Below, piece by piece: positions 20,004 to 28,242 of a stretch of DNA of 64,000 nucleotides (positions are counted from its first letter, which is position 1; each line of letters starts with the position of its first letter). Origin of the DNA: Pseudomonas profundi (GTDB lineage Bacteria > Pseudomonadota > Gammaproteobacteria > Pseudomonadales > Pseudomonadaceae); the NCBI RefSeq assembly GCF_008638305.1, contig NZ_VTPZ01000009.1, positions 1 through 64,000 of the forward strand. Direction: 5' to 3'. A model generated the notes under the pieces. The model did no database searches. It was not told the origin of the DNA and saw nothing but the letters and a program-made list of their open reading frames with translations. The translations under genes and the position numbers were made by a program.

Positions 20004-20942
20004 GTGAAATTATTAACTCCCTTGGCAATCCTCGCTACAGCCGTTTCCCTGTCAGCCCCGGTCAGCGCGTTCGAGATTACCCACAGCGCTGGTACGTTGA
20101 CGCTCGACTCCACGCCAGAAAAGATTGTCACTTTTGATCTGGCCGCGCTCGATACGCTGGACACGCTCGACATTCCCGTCGCTGGCGTACCGCAATCGAC
20201 CTATACCGGCAACCTTGAGAAATTCAACGAGACGCCAGTAGTCGGTTCGCTGTTTGAGCCCGACTATTCCAAACTGAAGGACATGAGCCCTGAACTGATC
20301 ATTGCTGGCGGGCGCTCGCAGAAAGCCATGCCCCAGCTGCAGGAGGTCGCGCCGACAATATCCTTCACCGCCGATCCATCCGACTTTCTTGCTAGTTTCA
20401 AAAGCACAAACCAGGCGCTGGCCAAGGCATTCGACAAGGATCAACAGGCCCAAGCCGCCCTCGCCGACATCGACCACAATGTCGCGGCCCTGCGCAAAGC
20501 CAATGAAGGCAAGACCGGTGCGTTTCTGTTCACCATGCGCGGCAATGTCATGGCGCACGCCCCGGGCGATCGTTTCGGCTATGCATACGAGCTCACCGGT
20601 CTGCAGTCAGTGCTGCCGCCCATAACGCCGGACGCAACACGCCAGCCACGCCCCGAGCCTGGCACCCCGGAAGCAGAAGCCGCAGCCAAAGCGCGCGCTC
20701 AAACGATTACTACCGTTGCACAGGCCGAGCCTGACTGGCTAATCGTGCTGGACCGAGGCGCGATCAATGGTGGAGAGAAAACCGCCGCCGACACCCTGGC
20801 GCAACACCCACAGCTCAGCGAGACCGCCGCTTTTAAAGAGGGTCGTGTGTATTACGTGGATCCCAACAGCTGGTACCTGGTCGGCGGCGGCTTGACCAAT
20901 CTGGAGAACATCACCGAGCAGATGCTCAGCGCCATGCAGTAA
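20004..20942 (+). CDS. Siderophore ABC transporter substrate-binding protein
   Basis: 312 residues. The signal peptide ends at APVSA. The class III periplasmic binding protein fold follows, with EKIVTFDLAALDTLDTLDIPVAGVP, PDYSKLKDMSPELIIAGGRS, and the C-terminal FKEGRVYYVDPNSWYLVGGG. It resembles FatB/CeuE-type ferric-siderophore binders. A Pro/Glu/Ala-rich insertion around residues 215-240 (PRPEPGTPEAEAAAKARA) is unusual. No permease or ATPase gene is adjacent, so it must use a transporter encoded elsewhere. GTG start with taggt upstream; possible Fur control. Confidence 0.87.
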   Translation: MKLLTPLAILATAVSLSAPVSAFEITHSAGTLTLDSTPEKIVTFDLAALDTLDTLDIPVAGVPQSTYTGNLEKFNETPVVGSLFEPDYSKLKDMSPELIIAGGRSQKAMPQLQEVAPTISFTADPSDFLASFKSTNQALAKAFDKDQQAQAALADIDHNVAALRKANEGKTGAFLFTMRGNVMAHAPGDRFGYAYELTGLQSVLPPITPDATRQPRPEPGTPEAEAAAKARAQTITTVAQAEPDWLIVLDRGAINGGEKTAADTLAQHPQLSETAAFKEGRVYYVDPNSWYLVGGGLTNLENITEQMLSAMQ

Positions 20943-20949
20943 TTCCCCG

Positions 20950-20974
20950 CGCCGGCACGGCCCAGGTGCCGGCG
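20950..20974 (+). terminator. Terminator after the siderophore-binding gene
   Basis: cgccggcac (20950-20958) and gtgccggcg (20966-20974) form a perfect 9-bp stem with a 7-base loop, 8 bases after the stop codon, followed by the T-containing ttcacgtttccc. Confidence 0.55.
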
Positions 20975-21264
20975 TTCACGTTTCCCGTCTCACTCCGCCC
21001 ATATCTCTCATCTCTTATTACCACTGGTTCAACGCCTGGCCGAGCATGCTTGCGCTGGAGCAGTGCATCACTGCGCCAGATAGTCGCATTTTTACCTCGC
21101 TGGTTGCCATTACCGACACCGGACTCCGCTGCGTCCCACTGAACTTGAGAACTCCAGAGAAGTGGTACAAATTCTGCTTGGCTATCTGTCGCCTGGCCGG
21201 TCGTCGAGTCTGCACTCCATGCGCGCCATGCAAACACAGGACGATTCAACGGAGACAAGGATTG
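20975..21264. other. Intergenic region, no gene seen
   Basis: This completes a 322-base gap after the siderophore-binding gene. The plus-strand frame of the next gene stays open through part of it but has no recognisable protein character. No repeat or operator was recognised. Confidence 0.5.
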
Positions 21265-21633
21265 ATGATAGCCGAAGCACAATTCGACAGGTCTACCCTG
21301 GGCTGCATGATCGCCCTGCGAAGACGCCTCAAACAAGCCACGGGCGTGACCGTCAGCCTGGCCGACCCGGATGCTGTTGAGCATCTGATCGACCTCAGCG
21401 TTACCTGCGAAGAGGACGATGTGAGAGAGCTTGGCGCGCGCCTGGCGGAAATGGTGGTGTACCAACAAGGCACCGAGGCGGCCACCCCAGCCAGCAGAAG
21501 CCTGATCGCGACCATGCGCGAACGGCTCAACACGCATCCGATGGAGCAACCGGGACAGACCAGGCTGACTGTCGCAGACCATGGCGCCACTGCCTCAGTG
21601 CGGATCTACCGCGGGCAAATCGTCCGTGGGTAG
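21265..21633 (+). CDS. Hypothetical protein
   Basis: 122 residues, not assigned to a family. No signal peptide or membrane segment. The protein is mixed alpha/beta in character, with the segments RSTLGCMIALRRRLKQATGV, ADPDAVEHLIDLSV and a C-terminal RLTVADHGATASVRIYRG. The ATG at 21265 follows ggagacaagg and a TTG directly precedes it. It stands alone between the siderophore-binding gene and the convergent higA. Codon use looks native. Confidence 0.55.
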   Translation: MIAEAQFDRSTLGCMIALRRRLKQATGVTVSLADPDAVEHLIDLSVTCEEDDVRELGARLAEMVVYQQGTEAATPASRSLIATMRERLNTHPMEQPGQTRLTVADHGATASVRIYRGQIVRG

Positions 21634-21725
21634 GCTCTCCTGAGATTGGGAACAGCTGCTGCCCAGGCGCGCCCGGCATCAAACCCCTGTCCGTGCCCCT
21701 CAGCCCGGACGGCCTTGTTTACAGA

Positions 21726-22019
21726 TCAAGCAGCCTCGAAATCCAGCGGGTGAATGCCATCAAGATTGATCGTGCCTCGAGCAACCGATAGATCATACAT
21801 ATCTTGCATCACCAGCCAGCTTTCCGGCGTCCGACCAAGCACTTTTGAGAGCCGCAACGCCATCTCAGGACTGATGCCACTATCACCTTTGAGTAACCGA
21901 GACAGCGTAGAAGGTGAAACCCCGAGATGTGAGGCCAACTGACGAGCGCTAATGCCGAAAGACTCAAGATACACCTGCTGGATAAATTCGCCCGGATGTG
22001 GCGGATTATGCATAACCAT
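21726..22019 (-). CDS. higA: HigA-family addiction module antitoxin
   Basis: 97 residues. It starts MVMHNPPHPGEFIQQVYLES, the canonical HigA opening. An XRE-type helix-turn-helix follows (ISARQLASHLGVSPSTLSRLLKG, residues ~24-45). HigA neutralises the mRNA-cleaving toxin HigB and represses the operon. Its start overlaps the higB stop codon by one base (TAATG), so translation is coupled. The gene looks intact although the toxin gene upstream is frameshifted. Confidence 0.93.
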   Translation of the reverse strand: MVMHNPPHPGEFIQQVYLESFGISARQLASHLGVSPSTLSRLLKGDSGISPEMALRLSKVLGRTPESWLVMQDMYDLSVARGTINLDGIHPLDFEAA

Positions 22020-22296
22020 TAGTGATAGTCCTCATAGTCAAGTACGTAGGCGTTGCCGTCGCGAAACTCGAACGTCACCCGCCAATTTCCATTTACCCAT
22101 ATCGACCAACGTCCCTTTTCCTTGCCCTTCATGAATGGAGCCTGAATCCTGGAATGTCCATATCATCCACCCATGTTGCAGTATCAAGAGCGGCAAGCTG
22201 CATACGAAGCTTTTTGACGTGATCAGCCTGTATCCCAGCTGTGCTGCCAGTCGAATAGAACCGTTTCAGTCCCTTGTGACGGAATGATTTAATCAT
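22019..22296 (-). pseudogene. higB: HigB toxin gene with a frameshift
   Basis: Translation from the ATG at 22296 gives MIKSFRHKGLKRFYSTGSTA and continues to DMDIPGFRLHS, then hits TGA at codon 56. Shifting frame by one base at 22128-22137 restores the rest of a RelE-fold HigB, from MKGKEKGRWSIWVNGNWRV to LDYEDYH and a stop joined to higA. A single base is missing where homologues read RLHPLKG. The lost half holds the conserved core strands, so the toxin should be inactive unless this is a sequencing error or a recoding site. Confidence 0.85.
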
Positions 22297-22385
22297 TGAG
22301 CGATGCTAGCGTGTTGCACACCACGCAACAACGGACTCGGGTACAAGAATGCAAACGGTCCTACAGCCTCTGGCTCGCGCGGCCC

Positions 22386-23012
22386 CTAACCCTCCCCCGC
22401 AGCAAACGCCTCCGCAATTGTCGGCGGTGCCGTGGGCCGGGAATACATAGTCTTCAGATAAGCGCTGAGCCTGGGTGCGCTGTCGAGCATCTTCTCTTCG
22501 TTGGCCCAATCCAGTGTATAGGCGGCGTTAAAGTCGGCCACGGTAAGCCGGTCGGCGACGATGAATTCACGCTCCGTCATATGCCGCTCCAGCACCGCCA
22601 GCATTTCCAGGCACTCCTCCCGAGCTATCTCCACATCCCCGGGCGTACGCCTCTCCTCCGGATAGATGAACGTTTGACGGGTGATGCGCCACAACGGCTG
22701 CTCGATTTCGGTTACCAGGAAGAAAATCCATCGATACATCTGGGCCCTGTCTTCCAGCGCTTGCGGAATAAAACCGGCCTCCGGATATTTTTCCGCCAGA
22801 TAGAGCTGTATGGCCGACGATTCGGTCAGCACCAGGCTGCCGTCAACCAACACAGGGACCTTGGCGGCAGGGTTGAGCGCCAGAAAGTCCGGTTGTAATT
22901 GCTCACCTTTCATCAGGTCAATCGGATGCGACTCGTATTCCAGACCCAGCTCATTGAGTAACCAGGTAACGCGCAGCAGGCGGGTCGGGGGTGTACCGTA
23001 TAGTTTGATCAT
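22386..23012 (-). CDS. Glutathione S-transferase family protein
   Basis: 208 residues. The N-terminal thioredoxin-like domain (MIKLYGTPPTRLLRVTWLLNELGLEY) contains the glutathione site NPAAKVPVLVDGSLVLTESSAI. A helical C-terminal domain carries VADRLTVADFNAAYTLDW, the N-capping box. Likely a cytosolic GST that conjugates or reduces electrophiles; the substrate is unknown. Gggag precedes the ATG. It is in the same direction as the DadA-like gene ending 120 bases downstream, but the gene pair is separate from the higBA module. Confidence 0.92.
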   Translation of the reverse strand: MIKLYGTPPTRLLRVTWLLNELGLEYESHPIDLMKGEQLQPDFLALNPAAKVPVLVDGSLVLTESSAIQLYLAEKYPEAGFIPQALEDRAQMYRWIFFLVTEIEQPLWRITRQTFIYPEERRTPGDVEIAREECLEMLAVLERHMTEREFIVADRLTVADFNAAYTLDWANEEKMLDSAPRLSAYLKTMYSRPTAPPTIAEAFAAGEG

Positions 23013-23132
23013 CTGAAGCTCCCATCACTTTGCAAATCAGTTTTTGTTGCTCCTGATCTGGTCGAATGGGACATCACAAAATCGACACGCTCAACAAAGG
23101 ATTTGGCCTCGCAGGATCACGTGGCCGACCTC

Positions 23133-24377
23133 CTATTTGAACCGATCCGCGCGGAACGGCGTCATATCGATCGCCGGCGCTTCGCCATCCATCATCTGCG
23201 CCAGCAGCTCTCCGGTTGCTGGGCCCAGGGTAAAACCCTGATGACCATGCCCGAAGGCCAGCCATAGCCCCTGCTTGTCCGGGGCCGGGCCAATCACCGG
23301 TTTCATGTCCGGCATGCAGGGACGTGCGCCCTTCCAGGGTTCGGCGTCGCGCCTTTTGCCTAGCGGGAACAGCTCACGCGCGGCCCGCTCAGCGGCTGCC
23401 AGCTGTCGGTACTGCGGAGGCGAATCCAGATCCGCCAGCTCGGCCCCTGTTGTCAGGCGAATCCCGGCGCGCATCGGCTCAAGCAAAAAGCCCTTCTCTG
23501 CATCCATTACCCAATGGTTGAGGCTGGCGCCTTTCTCCGTGGAGTAATGCATGTGGTAGCCGCGTTTAACGAACAGCGGCACATGGACACCGATATCCGA
23601 GAGTACCTTGCCTGACCAGGGCCCCATGGCAATCACAACCTGCTCTGCCTCGACGGTCTCTTCGCTGGTCACGACGCGCCAGCCGGCGCTTTCCTGGCAA
23701 ATCTCCTCGACACTGGCCTGCACCAGTCGACCGCCCTGCGCCTCGAAACTGCGCGCATAGGCCTGCACCAGCCCGCCCGGGTCCGATACCATCCAGGGCT
23801 GGGTCCAGTGGATGGCACCCATCAATCCCTTCCCCAGATGCGGCTCCATGGCATACAGCGCGGCGGCATCCAGCAGGTCAAACTTCACCCCGAAACGTCC
23901 CTGATCGATACGCGCTTTCTCGAGTCGCTCATTGAGCGCTCTTTGCGTGCGGTACAGCTCCAGCCAGCCGCCCTTGCGAACCAGTTCGCCGGCTCCGGCG
24001 GCTTCGATCATCGGCTCGTGGGCATCCTGGCAACGCATGATCAACGAGGCCCATTCAGTGATGATGCGCTCGTAGCGCGCCCCGCCGGAGTTGATCCAGT
24101 ATTGAAACAGGGGGCCGGCGGCATGCAGCATGCCGAATGGTCGATAGCGGATATCCACCTCGTGGTTGGGCAGAACACGCAGCAGCGTATTGAAATCCCG
24201 AGGGAACGCATAAGGTCTCACCGCTTCGCGCTGGATGATGCCGGCGTTGCCAAAGGAGGTCTCCCGGCCCGGCTCACGACGGTCCACCAGCGTCACGCAA
24301 TGCCCACGACGCACCAGATGCCAGGCTACGGAAACGCCAACCATGCCGGCGCCAAGAACGATGATATTGCGTGACAT
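23133..24377 (-). CDS. FAD-dependent D-amino acid dehydrogenase-like oxidoreductase
   Basis: 414 residues of the DAO/DadA fold. The FAD motif GAGMVGVSVAWHLVRRGH lies at residues 8-25, followed by DRREPGRETSFGNAGII, which is very typical of DadA-like enzymes. The C-terminal FGHGHQGFTLGPATGELLAQMM completes the FAD site. It oxidises an amino acid or amine to the oxo acid, passing electrons to the respiratory chain or oxygen. It is not next to dadX, so it is better called DadA-like than DadA. Ggagagagg lies upstream of the ATG. Confidence 0.88.
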   Translation of the reverse strand: MSRNIIVLGAGMVGVSVAWHLVRRGHCVTLVDRREPGRETSFGNAGIIQREAVRPYAFPRDFNTLLRVLPNHEVDIRYRPFGMLHAAGPLFQYWINSGGARYERIITEWASLIMRCQDAHEPMIEAAGAGELVRKGGWLELYRTQRALNERLEKARIDQGRFGVKFDLLDAAALYAMEPHLGKGLMGAIHWTQPWMVSDPGGLVQAYARSFEAQGGRLVQASVEEICQESAGWRVVTSEETVEAEQVVIAMGPWSGKVLSDIGVHVPLFVKRGYHMHYSTEKGASLNHWVMDAEKGFLLEPMRAGIRLTTGAELADLDSPPQYRQLAAAERAARELFPLGKRRDAEPWKGARPCMPDMKPVIGPAPDKQGLWLAFGHGHQGFTLGPATGELLAQMMDGEAPAIDMTPFRADRFK

Positions 24378-24569
24378 AAGCCTCTCTCCGCCGTGCAGGG
24401 GAACCAGTTCAACGGGACTACCATCCCAGTGAGTCTAGCAAGGCTTTACTGCATGCCGGCTGACCGATATCAAATCCTGGCCCTTCGTGAAAGTAACAGT
24501 GGCCAATGCCTGATTGAGCGACCCATGATGCTGACCTACCATGACTTCAACTGAATGACGGGAGTTACT

Positions 24570-25061
24570 GTGTCTCAAACCTGGACGGATCGTTTTCTGT
24601 CACGACGCATGCTGTTCTGGTCGTTGCTGTACGCCGTTCTATGGTGGCTGCTTGCGGGAGGCAAAGGCTGGTATATCGGCGCCCCCTGCGTCTTGGGCGC
24701 AGCCCTGTTGTCATGCTGGCTCGGCAGCGCGGCCTGGACCCTCCGCCTGCGCGCCGCGCCGGGTTTTGTGCTGTTTTTCCTCCGCGCGCTGCTGGCCGGC
24801 GGTTGGGACGTCGCGCTCCGCGCGCTGCGACCGCGCATGCCGCTTGATCCGGCCTGGGTCAGTTATCCTCTCAAGGCACGCGAGCCGCGTTCACGCCTGC
24901 TGCTCGCCGCAGCCGTCAGCTTGTTGCCCGGCACCCTGGCCGGTGTAATAGAAGCGGACCGGCTGACCTTGCATGTGCTTGATCATAAGCAGCCATGGCT
25001 GGAAAGTGTGGCGCGCCTGGAGCAACTGTTGATGCGGCTGCTCGGCGAGGGCCCGGCATGA
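24570..25061 (+). CDS. Mrp-type antiporter subunit E
   Basis: 163 residues. Two or three N-terminal membrane segments (LFWSLLYAVLWWLLAGGKGW, then GAALLSCWLGSAAW) are followed by the cytoplasmic MnhE domain, with SRLLLAAAVSLLPGTLAGVI and a C-terminal amphipathic region. MrpE is a membrane subunit of multi-subunit Na+/H+ antiporters. I prefer GTG 24570, with gggag upstream, over ATG 24555. First gene of an eight-gene operon whose order E-F-G-B-C-D differs from the usual A-G order. Confidence 0.83.
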   Translation: MSQTWTDRFLSRRMLFWSLLYAVLWWLLAGGKGWYIGAPCVLGAALLSCWLGSAAWTLRLRAAPGFVLFFLRALLAGGWDVALRALRPRMPLDPAWVSYPLKAREPRSRLLLAAAVSLLPGTLAGVIEADRLTLHVLDHKQPWLESVARLEQLLMRLLGEGPA

Positions 25062-25312
25062 TCCTTTTGGCTGTCATCCTGTTGCTGAGCATCCTCGCCG
25101 GCCTCTGGCGTGTGTTCCATGGTCCGACCCGAGCCGATCGCCTGCTGGCTGTCCAGCTGTTCGGCACTACGGGCGCTGCGCTGTTGATGCTGATGGCTCA
25201 CTGGCAAGCCCAGCCGGCATTGCTGGATGCGGCGCTGGTACTCGCCTTGCTGGCAGCGGTGGTGACCGCCGCGCTGGTGCAGTTCCTGCGGAGGCCGAAT
25301 AGGGATGACTGA
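25058..25312 (+). CDS. Mrp-type antiporter subunit F
   Basis: 84 residues, three predicted helices. The signature VFHGPTRADRLLAVQLFGTTGAA is the conserved MnhF/MrpF loop, and LLDAALVLALLAAVVTAAL forms the last helix. It overlaps subunit E by ATGA. Small F subunits sit beside E and G in the Mrp complex. Confidence 0.9.
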   Translation: MILLAVILLLSILAGLWRVFHGPTRADRLLAVQLFGTTGAALLMLMAHWQAQPALLDAALVLALLAAVVTAALVQFLRRPNRDD

Positions 25313-25625
25313 TGCGCTCCACTGGCTAAGCGGCATTGCACTGGCGCTGGGAGGATTCTTCTTCGTCGCCGGCACGCTGGGATTGTTGCGCTTCCCTGAT
25401 ATCTACAGCCGGCTACATGCCGTGACCAAAGCCGATACGCTGGGCCTCGGTCTGGTCGCGCTCGGCCTGGGTCTGCGTGCTGACAGCTGGCATGCAATCG
25501 GCGTGATGTTCGCCATCTGGCTGCTGGTGATGGCGTCGAGCACTACCGCCTGCCAACTGCTCGCGCGCTACCAGCGCGGCCAGGATCAGATTACTGAGCA
25601 TGAGGATGACGATGCCCTCCGTTGA
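25305..25625 (+). CDS. Mrp-type antiporter subunit G
   Basis: 106 residues with three helices. The diagnostic MnhG sequence is GTLGLLRFPDIYSRLHAVTKADTLG. A hydrophilic C-terminal tail (RGQDQITEHEDDDALR) is acidic. It overlaps subunit F by 8 bases and the next gene by about 14. G is required for Mrp activity in studied systems. Confidence 0.92.
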   Translation: MTDALHWLSGIALALGGFFFVAGTLGLLRFPDIYSRLHAVTKADTLGLGLVALGLGLRADSWHAIGVMFAIWLLVMASSTTACQLLARYQRGQDQITEHEDDDALR

Positions 25626-26529
25626 GCTAGTGTTCGACATCACCCTGAGCCTGCTACTGCTCATCCTCGCCGGCATTGCCTTGCACGTCCGCCATCTGTA
25701 TACCGGTGTGGTAATGTTCATCGCCTTCGGCCTGTTGCTGGCAATCACCTGGGCCCGGCTTGGCGCGCCGGACCTGGCATTGGCCGAGGCGGCCATCGGG
25801 GCGGGATTGACGGGCGTGCTGTTGCTGGCCGCTCTGGCACGTATCGGACCGGAGTCAACGCCACGTCCTGCGCCCGGCCACGAGCTGACTGCCGGACTGC
25901 TCGGCGCTCTCGTATTGATACTGCTGATCCGTGCCGTGCTGCCCCTGGAACACGGACCGCAATTTCTGCCCGGCCTGGTCGAGACCCATCTCGACGCCAG
26001 CGGCGTCAGCCATCCGGTGACAGCGGTGCTGCTCAACTTCCGCGCCTGGGACACCCTGCTGGAACTGGTTGTTCTGCTATTGGCGGTGCTCGGCGTGCGC
26101 CAACTGCGGCCCGCCGGTTACAAGCAGGCGCAAGCATGGACGTTGCTGCGCGCCTGGAGTCGTATCCTGGCGCCGCTGAGCGTGATCATCGGGGGCTATT
26201 TGCTCTGGCGCGGCAGCCATGCACCCGGCGGCGCCTTTCAGGCCGGTGCCCTGCTGGCGGCGGGCGTTGTGCTGCTGCGCCTCGCCGGTCTGCTGCCGCT
26301 CTTGCGCTGGGATCACTGGCCGGTGCGCGCATTGGTGCTGATGGGCGTCGCGGTGTTCCTCTGCCTTGCCGCGGCCAGCACCTGGTTCGGTAGTGGTTGG
26401 CTGACGTACCCTGCGCAGTGGTCCGGCAAGTTGATCCTGCTGGTCGAAGTCGCGGCAACCCTGTCGATTGCCGCCAGCCTGAGCCTGCTGGTCATCGGCG
26501 AGCGGGAGGAGCTGGGCAATGAGCACTAG
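25612..26529 (+). CDS. MbhD/DUF4040-MnhB fusion subunit
   Basis: About 305 residues, twice the size of an ordinary MrpB. The first ~95 residues are an MbhD/DUF4040-type segment (IAFGLLLAITWARLGAPDLALAEAAIGAGL), normally found in the C-terminus of MrpA or in membrane-bound hydrogenases. The C-terminal half is MnhB-like, with GGYLLWRGSHAPGGAFQAGA. The fusion supplies the part of MrpA that is otherwise missing from this operon. The ATG at 25612 has gagg upstream; ATGs at 25600 and 25606 are possible. It overlaps both neighbours. Confidence 0.82.
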   Translation: MPSVELVFDITLSLLLLILAGIALHVRHLYTGVVMFIAFGLLLAITWARLGAPDLALAEAAIGAGLTGVLLLAALARIGPESTPRPAPGHELTAGLLGALVLILLIRAVLPLEHGPQFLPGLVETHLDASGVSHPVTAVLLNFRAWDTLLELVVLLLAVLGVRQLRPAGYKQAQAWTLLRAWSRILAPLSVIIGGYLLWRGSHAPGGAFQAGALLAAGVVLLRLAGLLPLLRWDHWPVRALVLMGVAVFLCLAAASTWFGSGWLTYPAQWSGKLILLVEVAATLSIAASLSLLVIGEREELGNEH

Positions 26530-26821
26530 CCTGATCTTCCTGTGCCTGGGCATCGTGCTCTGGTTGATGGGGCTGCACGGGCTGCTCCGCTTGCGCCACA
26601 GTATCCGCCGGATCATGGCGATCAACATCATGGGCAGCGGCACCTTCATGGTGATGGTCGCCCTGGCCAGTCGCAGCGAACAGAGCGATCCGGTACTGCA
26701 CGCGCTGGTCGTGACGGGACTGGTGGTCGCCGTGAGCGCCACCGCCTTCGCCCTGCGTCTCACCGCCGCAATCGCCACCAACAAACACTCCCGACCGGGC
26801 ACGCCGGAGCCGCGCGAATGA
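26519..26821 (+). CDS. Mrp-type antiporter subunit C (NuoK-like)
   Basis: 100 residues, three helices, homologous to NuoK of complex I. The family motif is DPVLHALVVTGLVVAVSATAFAL in the third helix. IRRIMAINIMGSGTFMVMVA forms the second helix; its central polar residues differ from NuoK (no conserved glutamate is evident there). It overlaps the MbhD-MnhB gene by 11 bases and the next gene by ATGA. Confidence 0.88.
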   Translation: MSTSLIFLCLGIVLWLMGLHGLLRLRHSIRRIMAINIMGSGTFMVMVALASRSEQSDPVLHALVVTGLVVAVSATAFALRLTAAIATNKHSRPGTPEPRE

Positions 26822-28242
26822 GTCTGGCATTGGCAAGCCTGCTGATTCCGCTGGCCACGGCGCTGCTGTTGCTTTTTCTGCGCTCACGGGCGGGTGCCTG
26901 GGTGATTGTTGCCAGCCTGCTCAGCCTGATTGCTGCCGGACTGGCGCTGTCCGAGGTGGTCACCCATGGCACCCGGACGCTGGCTATCGGCGGCTGGGAC
27001 GCGCCACTGGGCATCCGCTTCGAGCTGAATACACTGAGCGCCCTGCTGTTGACCTTCACCGCGCTGGTTCATCTGCTGGTCGCCGTATATGCCGAGCGCA
27101 GCCGCCACAGTCAGACCCGTGACACCGATTACTGGCCGTTGTCATGCCTGCTGCATGCCAGCCTTGCGGCGCTGTGGCTGTCACGTGATCTATTCAACTG
27201 GTACGTAACGCTGGAGCTGCTCGGTCTGGTGGCAGTCGCCATGATCGTCATTGCGGGGCCAAAGGCGCATGGCCCGGCGCTGCGCTATCTGCTGTTGTCC
27301 CTGGCCGCCTCGCTCTGTTATCTGCTTGGCGTCGCCCTGCTCTACGGCCGTTACGGCGTGCTCGACATCGAGTTGCTGGCGGCAATGACCGAGGTCAATC
27401 ACACGACGCGTATGGCGCTGCTATTGATGACCCTGGGCCTGATGCTCAAGGCTGCGCTCTGGCCGCTGCACCTGTGGTTGCCTGCCGCCCATGCCAGTGC
27501 ACCAACGGCGGTGAGCGCGCTGCTGTCGGCGCTGGTGGTCAAGGGTCCGCTATTCATCCTCTGGCTGCTGTGGAGCCGCATCGCACCGGTCGAACTGGCG
27601 CAACCGGCGGGCCTGCTGTTTGCACTGGCGGGCATCGTCGCGCTATTGGCGGGCGGCTGGGCGGCGCTGCGTACGCCCTTTCTGAAAACCCTGGTGGCCT
27701 ATTCGACCGTCGCTCAGCTGGGTTACGCGTTGTTGGCTCTGGGGTTGCTGCTGCACTGGCAGCGCAGCGAACTGTCAGCGGCGCTGTGGCTATTCGTGCT
27801 GGCCCACGGCCTGGCCAAAGTGTCGATGTTCCTCGCCGCCGGAGAAATGCAGGCCACCCTTGGCAGTAAACGGGTGTCTGCTCTAAAGGGCGCCACCCAG
27901 ACCATGCCAATCGCCATGTTCGCCTTTGCGGTAGCCGGCGGCAGCCTGATCGGTCTACCGCCCAGCGGCGGCTTCGTCGCCAAGTGGATACTACTGCAGC
28001 CGTTGCTGGCAGAGCCCGCCCACTGGCCCTGGGCACTGGGCGTCTTGCTGGGGACTTTCGCCAGCGCTGCCTATGTTTTCCGGGTAGTGGCCCTGGCCTT
28101 CGATCGCGCCGATCCGAATCCACCCGACTACAACCCTGACGCCTTTGCGCAATGGCTGGCGCTGTTACCGGCACTGGTCGTCTGGGGCATGGCGCTATAC
28201 AGCGAGCCACTGATCCTCTGGCTGACGGAGGTCGGTCCATGA
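26818..28242 (+). CDS. Proton-translocating subunit, NuoM/N- and MrpD-like (first of three)
   Basis: 474 residues and about 14 membrane helices of the proton-conducting transporter family. The key helix-5 glutamate is present in LFNWYVTLELLGLVAVA. The helix-7/8 lysine region is LMLKAALWPLHLWLPAAHAS, followed by ALLSALVVKGPLFIL. The C-terminal GLPPSGGFVAKWILLQ is also typical. It should form one ion channel of the Mrp-like complex. ATGA overlap on both sides indicates a strictly coupled operon. Confidence 0.88.
   Translation: MSLALASLLIPLATALLLLFLRSRAGAWVIVASLLSLIAAGLALSEVVTHGTRTLAIGGWDAPLGIRFELNTLSALLLTFTALVHLLVAVYAERSRHSQTRDTDYWPLSCLLHASLAALWLSRDLFNWYVTLELLGLVAVAMIVIAGPKAHGPALRYLLLSLAASLCYLLGVALLYGRYGVLDIELLAAMTEVNHTTRMALLLMTLGLMLKAALWPLHLWLPAAHASAPTAVSALLSALVVKGPLFILWLLWSRIAPVELAQPAGLLFALAGIVALLAGGWAALRTPFLKTLVAYSTVAQLGYALLALGLLLHWQRSELSAALWLFVLAHGLAKVSMFLAAGEMQATLGSKRVSALKGATQTMPIAMFAFAVAGGSLIGLPPSGGFVAKWILLQPLLAEPAHWPWALGVLLGTFASAAYVFRVVALAFDRADPNPPDYNPDAFAQWLALLPALVVWGMALYSEPLILWLTEVGP

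Noticed and set aside
22128..22137. Programmed frameshifting in higB
   Set aside because: There is no slippery run, and other HigB genes are single-frame; a plain deletion is simpler. Kept only as an alternative.
26077..26887. Long minus-strand open frames across the Mrp-like operon
   Set aside because: They mirror the high GC third-position bias of the plus-strand genes, which have clear family motifs and coupled overlaps.
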